Shown: in pieces, positions 1 through 7,188 of the stretch
How positions within the stretch are numbered: position 1 is the first letter of the stretch
How the letters are laid out: every line of letters starts with the position of its first letter
Source of the DNA: Amycolatopsis sp. 2-15
Lineage (GTDB): Bacteria > Actinomycetota > Actinomycetes > Mycobacteriales > Pseudonocardiaceae
Assembly: GCF_030285625.1 (NCBI RefSeq)
Contig: NZ_CP127294.1
Location: 8,650,001 to 8,714,000 of the forward strand
DNA: 64,000 nt
Direction: 5' to 3'
Notes under the pieces: generated by a model
The model's input: the letters and a program-made list of their open reading frames with translations, nothing else
What the model was told of the DNA's origin: nothing
Databases searched by the model: none
Translations under genes and position numbers: made by a program

Positions 1-1381
1 CGTCCTGCGTCACCACGCCCACGGTGGCGCGCAGCGTCGCGAAGTCCAGGTCCCGGACGTCCACATCGGACAGCCGGACCGCACCGCCGTCCACGTCGTA
101 GAGGCGTGGCAGCAGCGAGGCGATGGTCGACTTGCCGGCACCCGAGGAGCCGACCAGCGCCACCATCTGGCCCGGTTCGGCGCGGAAGCTGATGCCGTGC
201 AGCACCTCTTCGCCGCCACGGCTGTCCAAAGTGGCCACGTCTTCCAGTGACGCCAGCGAGAACCGGTCGGCCGCCGGGTACCCGAAGCGCACGTCCTCGA
301 ACTCCACGGCCACGCCGCCCGCGGGCAACGCCTTCGGCTTCTCCGGTTCCTTGATCATCGGGTCGAGGTCGAGCACTTCGAAGACCCGCTCGAACGACAC
401 CAGTGCGGTCATCACGTCCACGCGGACGTTGGCCAGCGCCGTGAGCGGCGCGTAGAGGCGGGTCAGCAGCAGGGCCAGCGCCACCACGGTGCCGGGCGCG
501 ATCTGGCCGGTGAAGGCGAGGTAGCCGCCGAGACCGTAGACCAGCGCCTGCGCGAGCGCCGACACGAGCGTGAGGCTGGTCATGAACCAGCGCGTGAGCA
601 TCGCCGTGCGCACGCCGATGTCCCGCACGCGCCCGGCGCGGTCGCTGAACTCCCCGACCTCCTGGCGCGGGCGGCCGAACAGCTTCACGAGCGTGGCGCC
701 CGGCGCCGAGAACCGCTCGGTCATCTGCGTGGTCATGCCGGCGTTGAGCTGCGCCGACTCGCGCTGCAGCCCGGCCATCCGGCGGCCCAGCCGGCGTGCC
801 GGCAGCACGAAGATCGGCAGGAGGACCAGCGCGAAAACCGTGACCTGCCACGACAGCGTCACCATCACCGCGAGCGAGAGCACGAGCTGGATCACGTTGG
901 TGACCAGGCCCGAGAGTGTCGCGGTGAACGTGCGCTGCGCGCCGATCACGTCGTTGTTGAGCCGGCTGACCAGGGCGCCGGTGCGGGTGCGCGTGAAGAA
1001 CGCGATGGGCAGCTTCTGCACGTGCGCGAACACAGCGACGCGCAGGTCCAGGATGATCCCCTCGCCGATGCGCGCCGACTGCCACCGCTCCGCCAGCCCC
1101 AGCCCGGCGTCGAGGATGGCGAGCACCGCGATCACCACGGCGAGCCAGATGATCAACGGCAGGTCTTGGTGGCCGACGACCGCGTCGACGACCTTGCCCG
1201 CCAGCACGGGCGTGGTCACCGCGAGCACCGCGGAGACCACCGTGAGCACGAGGAACACGAGCAGCCGTGACCAGTGCGGACGAGCGAACCGCGCGACCCG
1301 TTTCACGGTTCCGCGCGTGAGCGCCCTTGGCGTGTCGGCCCCCCGCATCACGGAACCGAGCAACGCCCACGAGTTGTCCAT
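1..1381 (-). CDS. ABC exporter, fused permease-ATPase (3' end outside window)
   Basis: Partial gene; it starts at ATG 1381 and runs off the left edge after 460 codons. Residues about 35-300 form a hydrophobic six-helix type exporter domain. The nucleotide-binding domain follows, with Walker A GSSGAGKST near residue 420 and the Q-loop (VVTQD) at the very edge; the ABC signature and Walker B would lie outside. This layout is that of a homodimeric or heterodimeric B-type exporter in the inner membrane. The substrate cannot be told. A MarR-family regulator is encoded immediately upstream on the same strand, 116 bases away, as is common for efflux pumps, so control by that regulator is an inference. 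Family call is firm. Confidence 0.93.
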   Translation of the reverse strand, partial: MDNSWALLGSVMRGADTPRALTRGTVKRVARFARPHWSRLLVFLVLTVVSAVLAVTTPVLAGKVVDAVVGHQDLPLIIWLAVVIAVLAILDAGLGLAERWQSARIGEGIILDLRVAVFAHVQKLPIAFFTRTRTGALVSRLNNDVIGAQRTFTATLSGLVTNVIQLVLSLAVMVTLSWQVTVFALVLLPIFVLPARRLGRRMAGLQRESAQLNAGMTTQMTERFSAPGATLVKLFGRPRQEVGEFSDRAGRVRDIGVRTAMLTRWFMTSLTLVSALAQALVYGLGGYLAFTGQIAPGTVVALALLLTRLYAPLTALANVRVDVMTALVSFERVFEVLDLDPMIKEPEKPKALPAGGVAVEFEDVRFGYPAADRFSLASLEDVATLDSRGGEEVLHGISFRAEPGQMVALVGSSGAGKSTIASLLPRLYDVDGGAVRLSDVDVRDLDFATLRATVGVVTQD

Positions 1382-1497
1382 GTGGAGCCTTTCCCCCGAT
1401 CGACAAAACTTCTACATTACTTGAGCTTTTTTCCCGAGATGCCCAGCACAACGCCGGTTCGTCCCGAGTTCTTCCCCGTACCGTCCACCCGTGGCGT

Positions 1498-1938
1498 TCA
1501 CCGTTGGTGAACAACCGCCCACAGCGCCTCGCGCAACCCGTCGGCCTCGCGCCCGCCCAGTGGGCCCAGCAGCCGCCGTTCCGCCTCCTCCGACGCCTCG
1601 GTGGCCGCCGTCAGCACCCGCAGCCCTTCCTCCGTCGGCGTCACGATCCGGCGGCGGCGATCAGCGGGGTCGACCTGGCGCCGGACGAGCGCCTTGTCCT
1701 CCAGCTCGTCGACGAGCTGCACCATGGTCGTCCGGTCCACGCCGAGCCGTGCGGCCGCCTCCTGCTGCGACTGCGGCTCACCGTCGGCCAGCAGCGCGAG
1801 CACGGCGACCTGCCGCCCGGTCACCCCGTGGGGCGCCAGCAGCGGCTCCTGCAGCTCGGCCAGCCGCAGCTGCGCGTGCTTGAGCAGATAACCGAGCCGG
1901 CGGGTCACGACGGCCGGGGTTTCGGGGGCACTCGACAT
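1498..1938 (-). CDS. MarR-family transcriptional regulator
   Basis: A winged-helix protein of about 146 aa. The HTH lies at roughly residues 50-90 (SQQEAAARLGVDRTTMVQLV), followed by a wing containing DPADRRRRIVTPTEEG, the usual MarR wing. I chose ATG 1938 because AGGA lies 8 bases upstream; an in-frame ATG at 1947 would add three residues but has no spaced ribosome site. The gene sits between an ABC exporter (same strand, downstream) and a divergent LLM oxidoreductase, so it probably represses itself and one or both neighbours in response to a small ligand. The ligand is unknown. Confidence 0.92.
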   Translation of the reverse strand: MSSAPETPAVVTRRLGYLLKHAQLRLAELQEPLLAPHGVTGRQVAVLALLADGEPQSQQEAAARLGVDRTTMVQLVDELEDKALVRRQVDPADRRRRIVTPTEEGLRVLTAATEASEEAERRLLGPLGGREADGLREALWAVVHQR

Positions 1939-1965
1939 GAGCTGCATCCTAGCTCTACGCTGATA

Positions 1966-1980
1966 ATCAGTAGTGCTGAT
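1966..1980. promoter_or_regulatory. Candidate MarR operator
   Basis: Inverted repeat ATCAG-N5-CTGAT, preceded by the near-palindrome TGATAATCA at 1961-1969. It lies in the short divergent gap between the MarR gene and the LLM oxidoreductase gene, the usual place for an autoregulatory MarR site. The symmetry is seen directly; binding is inferred. Confidence 0.5.
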
Positions 1981-2010
1981 GATTTTTCGCCCTGACGATC
2001 AGGAGCCCCC

Positions 2011-2883
2011 ATGGTGACCTTCGGACTGAAACCCGCGCAGCAGTTCACGGACATCGCGGCGCTGCGCGAGATCTGGGCGATCGCCGACGACGCGCGGTTC
2101 GACGGCCTCTGGACCTTCGACCACTTCGCCCCCATGGGCCCGGTCCGCACCGGCGCCGTCTTCGAAGCCTGGACCCTGCTCGCCGCCATGGCCGAGGCCA
2201 CGCGCCACGTGCGGATCGGCTGCCTGGTGTCGGGCAACACCAACCGCCACCCGGCCGTGCTCGCCAAGATGGCCGCGACCGTCGACCATCTCTGCGGCGG
2301 CCGGCTCGACATGGGCCTAGGCGCGGGTGGCGACGAGCTCGCCGACACGATGCTCGGCGTGGCGACCCCGCCGGCGCGCGAACGCGTCGAGCGGCTCGCC
2401 GAGGCCTGCACCGTCCTCGATCTGCTGTGGGCGCGCCCGGTCGCCGACTTCACCGGCACCCACTACTCATTGACGGCCGCGACGAGCGACCCGAAACCCG
2501 TGCAGACGCCGAAGCCTCCGCTGTGGCTCGGCAGCAACGGCGAGCGCCGCGGCCTGCGGATCGTCGCCGAGCACGCCGACGTGTGGCTCAACGCGAGCCT
2601 GCCGGGCACGCCCGTCGAGGAGCTCACGCGCCTGTCGGGCGTGCTCGACCGGCACTGCGCGGCGGTCGGGCGTGACCCGGCGACGGTGCGGCGGGCCGTG
2701 CAGTTCCGGCTCTCGGCCGAGGACAGCGACACCCTGCGCGAGGCGCGGACCTACCTCGACGCGGGGTTCACCGACCTCGTCCTCATGCTCCCGTCCGCCG
2801 GCGACACCGTGGGCCGCGCGAAGCAGGCGGCCGCGCTGCTCCCGCGGCTGCGCGAGCTGAGCCGAACGGGCGAGCACGGGTGA
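2011..2883 (+). CDS. LLM-class (luciferase-like) oxidoreductase, probably F420-dependent
   Basis: Protein of 290 aa with a luciferase-like monooxygenase TIM-barrel fold. Family features are the DGLWTFDHF segment near residue 30, the RIGCLVSGNTNRHPAVLAK segment near 75, the GGRLDMGLGAG turn near 105, and WLGSNGERRGLRIVAEHAD near 175. In actinobacteria such proteins usually use reduced F420 or FMN, so the cofactor is inferred. AGGAG lies 6 bases before the ATG. It is transcribed divergently from the MarR gene across a 72-base gap with a candidate operator. The substrate is unknown; a detoxification or redox role fits the context. Confidence 0.9.
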   Translation: MVTFGLKPAQQFTDIAALREIWAIADDARFDGLWTFDHFAPMGPVRTGAVFEAWTLLAAMAEATRHVRIGCLVSGNTNRHPAVLAKMAATVDHLCGGRLDMGLGAGGDELADTMLGVATPPARERVERLAEACTVLDLLWARPVADFTGTHYSLTAATSDPKPVQTPKPPLWLGSNGERRGLRIVAEHADVWLNASLPGTPVEELTRLSGVLDRHCAAVGRDPATVRRAVQFRLSAEDSDTLREARTYLDAGFTDLVLMLPSAGDTVGRAKQAAALLPRLRELSRTGEHG

Positions 2884-2942
2884 TCCGGACGCCCTCGGTA
2901 GCCTGACGCGACGGGGACGGCCAGGTTCGTGAGGGGGAAGCG

Positions 2943-4270
2943 GTGCAGCTGCTGATGGCGCCGGCCCGGGCCGGCGCGGACCGGGCCGCCCGCGTGCTCA
3001 CCTGGGACCTGGTGTTCTACCTGGGCTGCTTCGCCTTCGCGTTGATCAGCGCGCTCAAGTCCGAGTTCTACGGTTACCGGATCTGGGCCGACTTCGCGAC
3101 GGCCGCGTACGGCTTCGCCGCAGCCCACAGCGGCTGGCTGCTCGTGTCGGCCCGGCTCGGGCGCACGCCCCGCAGCCGGCTCGGCTCGCGGTGGTGCTCG
3201 ATCGCGGTCATCGGGTTGTTGGCGATGATCATCCCGCTCGTGGTGCTCGTGATTCGCCGACTGACCGGTGTCGACTGGCTCGTCACGCCGTTCTCGTGGG
3301 CTGCGCAGCCCGAGGTGTGGGTGATCGAACGCAGCGCGAGCCTGCTGCTTCAGCACGGCACGCCATACCTCGACGTGACCGCTCTCGGGCGCGCTCCCGA
3401 GGTGAACGACTACACGCCCTACGGACCCGTGATGACGGTGTTCGGCCTTCCGCGCGCGTTGTTCGGGGGAACGCCGTTCACCAATGCGCTCACCGATGCC
3501 CGGTGGATGTTCGCACTTTGCGCGTCTCTCTGCGTGATCGCCTCACTACGAATGCTGAAATGGCCGCGAATTCCGGTTCTTTCGGCACAATTGGCAATCG
3601 CGTGCCCACTCACCGCATTGACTTGGGCCGTCGCCGGCCCCGATCTCGCCATTGTGGGACTGCTCGTGCTCGCCTGTGCACTCGCTGCGACCGGCCGCGC
3701 GGGCTGGTCGGGATTCGTGCTGGCACTCGTGATCAGCGCGAAGCTCATCGTCGCGCCGGCCGCGGCCGTGCTCGCGGTCTTCGTGTTGTGCCGTACGCAC
3801 AACGGAAATTCACGCGACCGCAGGGCGCTCGCGTGGTTCGTGACCACTTTGGTCAGTGCGACCGTGGTGCTGCACCTGCCGGTGTACCTGGTCGACCCGG
3901 GCGCGTTCGTGGAGCACGTGATCCGGTTCCCGCTCGGGATGGGCGTGGTGCGCTCCCCCGCGGCAAGCCCGCTTCCGGGCCACCTGATCGCGGAAACCGG
4001 CTCAGCGGGCCGCGTGATCTCACTCGTCCTGGTGGCGGCCGCGGCGGTGGCGATGCTGGCGTGGCTGGTGCGCCGTCCCCCGCGACGGGATCCGCCGCGC
4101 TCTTGCGGATCGCCGTCGGACTCGGCGCGTTGGTCCTGCTCACCCCGGCAACCCGCTACGGCTACCTGGTTTATCCGTTGGTGCTGCTCGGAGGAGTGCT
4201 GACGTTCCGAGCAGCCGAACAGGGACTGCGCCCCCCGCGCAGTCGGCCTGGTACTGCTACTTCTTCTTGA
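2943..4270 (+). pseudogene. GT-C membrane glycosyltransferase (GT87/DUF2029-like), frameshifted near 4077-4081
   Basis: Polytopic membrane protein of about 440 aa with 9-11 hydrophobic helices. Loop motifs such as VNDYTPYGPVMTVFG near residue 160 resemble polyprenyl-phosphate-mannose-dependent transferases that build cell-envelope glycans. The GTG-frame coding pattern is clear up to VRRPP at about 4081, then turns into an Arg/Ser/Cys-rich tail. The proper C-terminus (LLRIAVGLGALVLLTPATRY, then a last helix) continues in the -1 frame to TGA 4268-4270. One base missing from the C5 run at 4077-4081 would explain this. It could be a real mutation, a sequencing error, or less likely programmed slippage. 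The restored 3' end overlaps the convergent HTH gene by 14 bases. Confidence 0.72.
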
Positions 4271-4466
4271 CCCGCGTGGCCCCGCCGCGCCCCCGCAGCT
4301 GGACCCCGGACTCAGAGAGAACACGGTGCACGAACCCGTAGGAACGCCCCGTGGACTCAGCGAGGGCCCGGATGCTCGAGCCCTTCTCGTATTTCTTCTT
4401 CAGGTCAGCGGCCAGCTTGTCGCGCGTGTTGCCGGTGATCCGCGCGCCTTTCTTGAGATCAGCCAC
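4257..4466 (-). CDS. Small helix-turn-helix protein (69 aa), actinobacterial, Gbn-like
   Basis: Starts at GTG 4466 (VADLKKGARITG), with GGGAAGG about 8 bases upstream. Upstream in-frame codons to 4598 look non-coding. Layout: a basic N-terminal helix rich in Lys, a single HTH (SIRALAESTGRSYGFVHRVL, residues about 30-50), and a basic tail ending RVKKK. Small proteins of this form are widespread in actinobacteria. As I recall, the Streptomyces member SCO1839 (Gbn) is a GATC-binding nucleoid-associated protein; assignment to that family is from memory. It is convergent with, and overlaps, the frameshifted glycosyltransferase gene. A DNA-binding role is well supported; the target is not. Confidence 0.85.
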   Translation of the reverse strand: MADLKKGARITGNTRDKLAADLKKKYEKGSSIRALAESTGRSYGFVHRVLSESGVQLRGRGGATRVKKK

Positions 4467-4645
4467 GTCGATCGCCTTCCCGCCGAGTGGAGTTCTGGGC
4501 CATTTGACGGCCCCTGCCGGGGCAATGATCGAACACGAAGCCCAGGAATGCCAGACGACAGACGTAAAACGAGCGAAATTGCGATCACATTGGGCCATTC
4601 AAGTGCTTCACGGAGCGTGGCAAGCACCCAAATGGCCGTATCTGA

Positions 4646-6274
4646 TCACGCTAGCTGGACAAGTTCCAGATAATCCGCGGACCAATGGTCCTCGGTCCCG
4701 TCGGGCAGGAGGATCACGCGCTCGGGCTCCAGCGCCTCGACCGCGCCCGGGTCGTGCGTCACCAGCACCACAGCGCCGGCGAAGCTGCGCAGGGCGTCCA
4801 GGACCTGCGCACGGCTGGCCGGATCGAGGTTGTTGGTCGGTTCATCCAGGAGCAGCACGTTCGCCGCACTGGAGACGAGCCCGGCGAGTGCCAGGCGGGT
4901 CTTCTCACCGCCGGAAAGCGTGCCGGCGGGCTGGTCGAGTTGTTCACCCGTGAACAGGAACGAACCCAGCAGGTTCCGCAACTCCTGCGCCCCCGTGTCC
5001 GGCGCGAGGTGTCGGATGTTTTCCCACACACTCGCATCGTGGTCGAGAGTTTCGTGTTCCTGTGCGTAATAGCCCAAACGCAATCCGTGACCCGGCTCGA
5101 CGGAACCGGTATCCGGAGTTTCCATTCCGCCGAGCAGCCGGAGCAATGTCGTCTTTCCGGCACCGTTCAAACCCAGTACGACAACCTTCGAGCCGCGGTC
5201 GATCGCAAGATCGACTCCGGTGAAGATCTCGAGCGAGCCGTAGGACTTCGACAGCCCGTCGGCCGTGAGCGGTGTGCGCCCGCACGGGGCGGGCTCGGGG
5301 AACTTGATCCGCGCGACCTTGTCGGCCTGGCGCGTGTCGTCGAGCTGCGACAGCATCTGCTCCGCGCGGCGGGCCATGTTCTTGGCCGCCACGGCCTTCG
5401 TCGCCTTGGCGCCGAGCTTCGCGGCCTGCTGCTGCAACGCCGACGCCTTCTTCTCGGCGTTCGCGCGCTCGCGGCGGCGGCGCTTCTCGTCGGTGGCGCG
5501 CGCGTCGAGGTAGCGCTGCCAGCTCATGTTGTAGAGGTCGATCTCGCCGCGCGTGGCGTCGAGGAACCAGACCTTGTTCACGACGTCGGCGAGCAGCTCC
5601 ACGTCGTGGCTGATCACCACGAGCCCACCGTCGTGCTGCTTGAGGAAGCCGCGCAGCCACGTGATCGAGTCGGCGTCGAGGTGGTTGGTCGGCTCGTCGA
5701 GCAGGAGGATCGTCTCGGACTTGCCGCCCGCGCCGGCCTCGGCGGCCGCGAACAGGATGCGCGCCAGCTCCACCCGCCGGCGCTGACCGCCGGAGAGGGT
5801 GTTGAGCGTCTGCGCGAGCACGCGGTCGGCGAGACCGAGGTTCGAGCAGATGCGCGCGGCCTCGCTCTCGGCGGCGTACCCGCCGAGCGACGCGAACCGT
5901 TCTTCGAGGCGGCTGTAGCGGTTGATGGCCTTGTCGCGCTGGTTGTCGTCGACGAGCTCGGACATCGCGGTCTGCGCCTTCTCCATGTCGCGCAGCAGCG
6001 TGTCGAGGCCGCGCGCAGACAGCACGCGGTCCTTCGCCGTGACGGACAGGTCGCCCTCGCGCGGGTCCTGCGGCAGGTAGCCGAGCTCGCCGCTGCGGCG
6101 GACTTCGCCCGCGTGCGGTTCGCCCTCGCCCGCGAGGACCTTCAGCGACGTGGTCTTGCCGGCACCGTTGCGGCCGACGAGGCCGATGCGGTCGCCGGGC
6201 TGGATGCGGAGGGTGGCGCCGTTCAGCAGGATGCGCGAGCCGGCACGCAGCTCGAGGCCAGTGGCCGTGATCAA
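4646..6274 (-). CDS. ABC-F family ATPase (ribosome-associated, Rv1473-like)
   Basis: Soluble 542-aa protein with two tandem ABC domains and no membrane segments. Domain 1: Walker A GRNGAGKTT (about residue 35), signature LSGGQ, Walker B ILLLDEPTNHLD. A charged linker follows at about residues 245-325, rich in Arg, Lys and Ala (the P-site tRNA-interaction motif region of ABC-F proteins). Domain 2: GLNGAGKTT, LSGGE, LLLDEPTNNLD. ABC-F ATPases act on the ribosome E site, in translation control or protection from antibiotics, not in transport. The order matches the M. tuberculosis Rv1473 locus, often labelled macrolide transport. The upstream neighbour on the same strand is a peptidyl-tRNA hydrolase-type release factor. 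Confidence 0.93.
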   Translation of the reverse strand: MITATGLELRAGSRILLNGATLRIQPGDRIGLVGRNGAGKTTSLKVLAGEGEPHAGEVRRSGELGYLPQDPREGDLSVTAKDRVLSARGLDTLLRDMEKAQTAMSELVDDNQRDKAINRYSRLEERFASLGGYAAESEAARICSNLGLADRVLAQTLNTLSGGQRRRVELARILFAAAEAGAGGKSETILLLDEPTNHLDADSITWLRGFLKQHDGGLVVISHDVELLADVVNKVWFLDATRGEIDLYNMSWQRYLDARATDEKRRRRERANAEKKASALQQQAAKLGAKATKAVAAKNMARRAEQMLSQLDDTRQADKVARIKFPEPAPCGRTPLTADGLSKSYGSLEIFTGVDLAIDRGSKVVVLGLNGAGKTTLLRLLGGMETPDTGSVEPGHGLRLGYYAQEHETLDHDASVWENIRHLAPDTGAQELRNLLGSFLFTGEQLDQPAGTLSGGEKTRLALAGLVSSAANVLLLDEPTNNLDPASRAQVLDALRSFAGAVVLVTHDPGAVEALEPERVILLPDGTEDHWSADYLELVQLA

Positions 6275-6456
6275 GAGAACTCCCGGATTCGGGGGTGAAC
6301 GTGGACAGCGGCAGGCACCGGCATCGCTCGCCGTCCCCGCTCAAACGAAGATCGGTCACGAGCGCCCGGTGCGGCAGCTACTCCGTGAGGATTTCCCGTT
6401 CCACGGGACCCAGTGTACGGGTCGGCGTCGAACGGTTTTCCGCCGCGTGGCGGGTC

Positions 6457-7125
6457 TCACGCTCGGCTCAGCACGACTTCGACGGAGATCGCCCGTTCGG
6501 CCGCGTCGTCCAGCACGCTGCGGCGCGGCTCGGGGATCTCGAGCACGCGGGGTTCCGCCCGGGCGAAGAGCGGGTCGAGCCGGTGGTCGGCGCGCAGTTC
6601 GCCGAGCGCGTGCCGGTCGCCGCCGAGCACCACGGCGTCCACTTCGGACAGCCGCGGCACCAGGACCTCGACCGCGTCCTGCGCAGCCGCGTGCAGCGCC
6701 ACCCTGGCCTGCCCGGCGCGGCGGCGCGCGAACCGCTGCTGCGACCAGCCGCCCGCGGCCGTGCGGCCCTGCACGAGGTGGCGGTCGGTGCGCGAGAGCA
6801 GCACGGCCCCGCCGCGGGCGAGACCGAGGGAGTGCCCGCCCACGCGTACCAGCAGCAACGCGAGCAGCCGCGGCACGAGCGCGTGGTCCACCAGCGGTTC
6901 GACGGCGAGACCGTCGCGGGTGCCCGTGACGGCGAGCGGTCCGAAGGGGACGGTCGCGGTGGCCGTGATGCCGTTGCCCGCGAAGACGCGTACCTCGTGC
7001 TCGGCGAGCTCAGTGGAGCGCACGCCGTCGTTGCGTTCGGCGAAGCGCGTGAACCAGCCGGCGAGGCGATCGGGCGTGACCTCGACCGCCGTCCCGCCCC
7101 CCGCGACCCGCCGCGCCCTGGCCAT
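6457..7125 (-). CDS. acVLRF1-family peptidyl-tRNA hydrolase
   Basis: Protein of about 222 aa matching the actinobacterial Vms1-like release factor 1 family. The diagnostic stretch is GGWSQQRFARRRAGQAR near residue 130; its Gln corresponds to the catalytic glutamine loop of Vms1/eRF1-type tRNA hydrolases. A long helix and a C-terminal Rossmann-like half (AVVLGGDRHAL) follow. Family members cleave peptidyl-tRNA on stalled large ribosomal subunits. Start taken at ATG 7125; GTG 7131 would add two residues and neither has a good ribosome site. It lies 182 bases upstream of the ABC-F gene, so a shared role in ribosome rescue is plausible but inferred. Confidence 0.82.
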   Translation of the reverse strand: MARARRVAGGGTAVEVTPDRLAGWFTRFAERNDGVRSTELAEHEVRVFAGNGITATATVPFGPLAVTGTRDGLAVEPLVDHALVPRLLALLLVRVGGHSLGLARGGAVLLSRTDRHLVQGRTAAGGWSQQRFARRRAGQARVALHAAAQDAVEVLVPRLSEVDAVVLGGDRHALGELRADHRLDPLFARAEPRVLEIPEPRRSVLDDAAERAISVEVVLSRA

Positions 7126-7188
7126 GCGCACAACGGTACGGGGCCGCCGCGAAAACGCGACGGCCCCGTCAGGGTGGATCAGGTTCGA

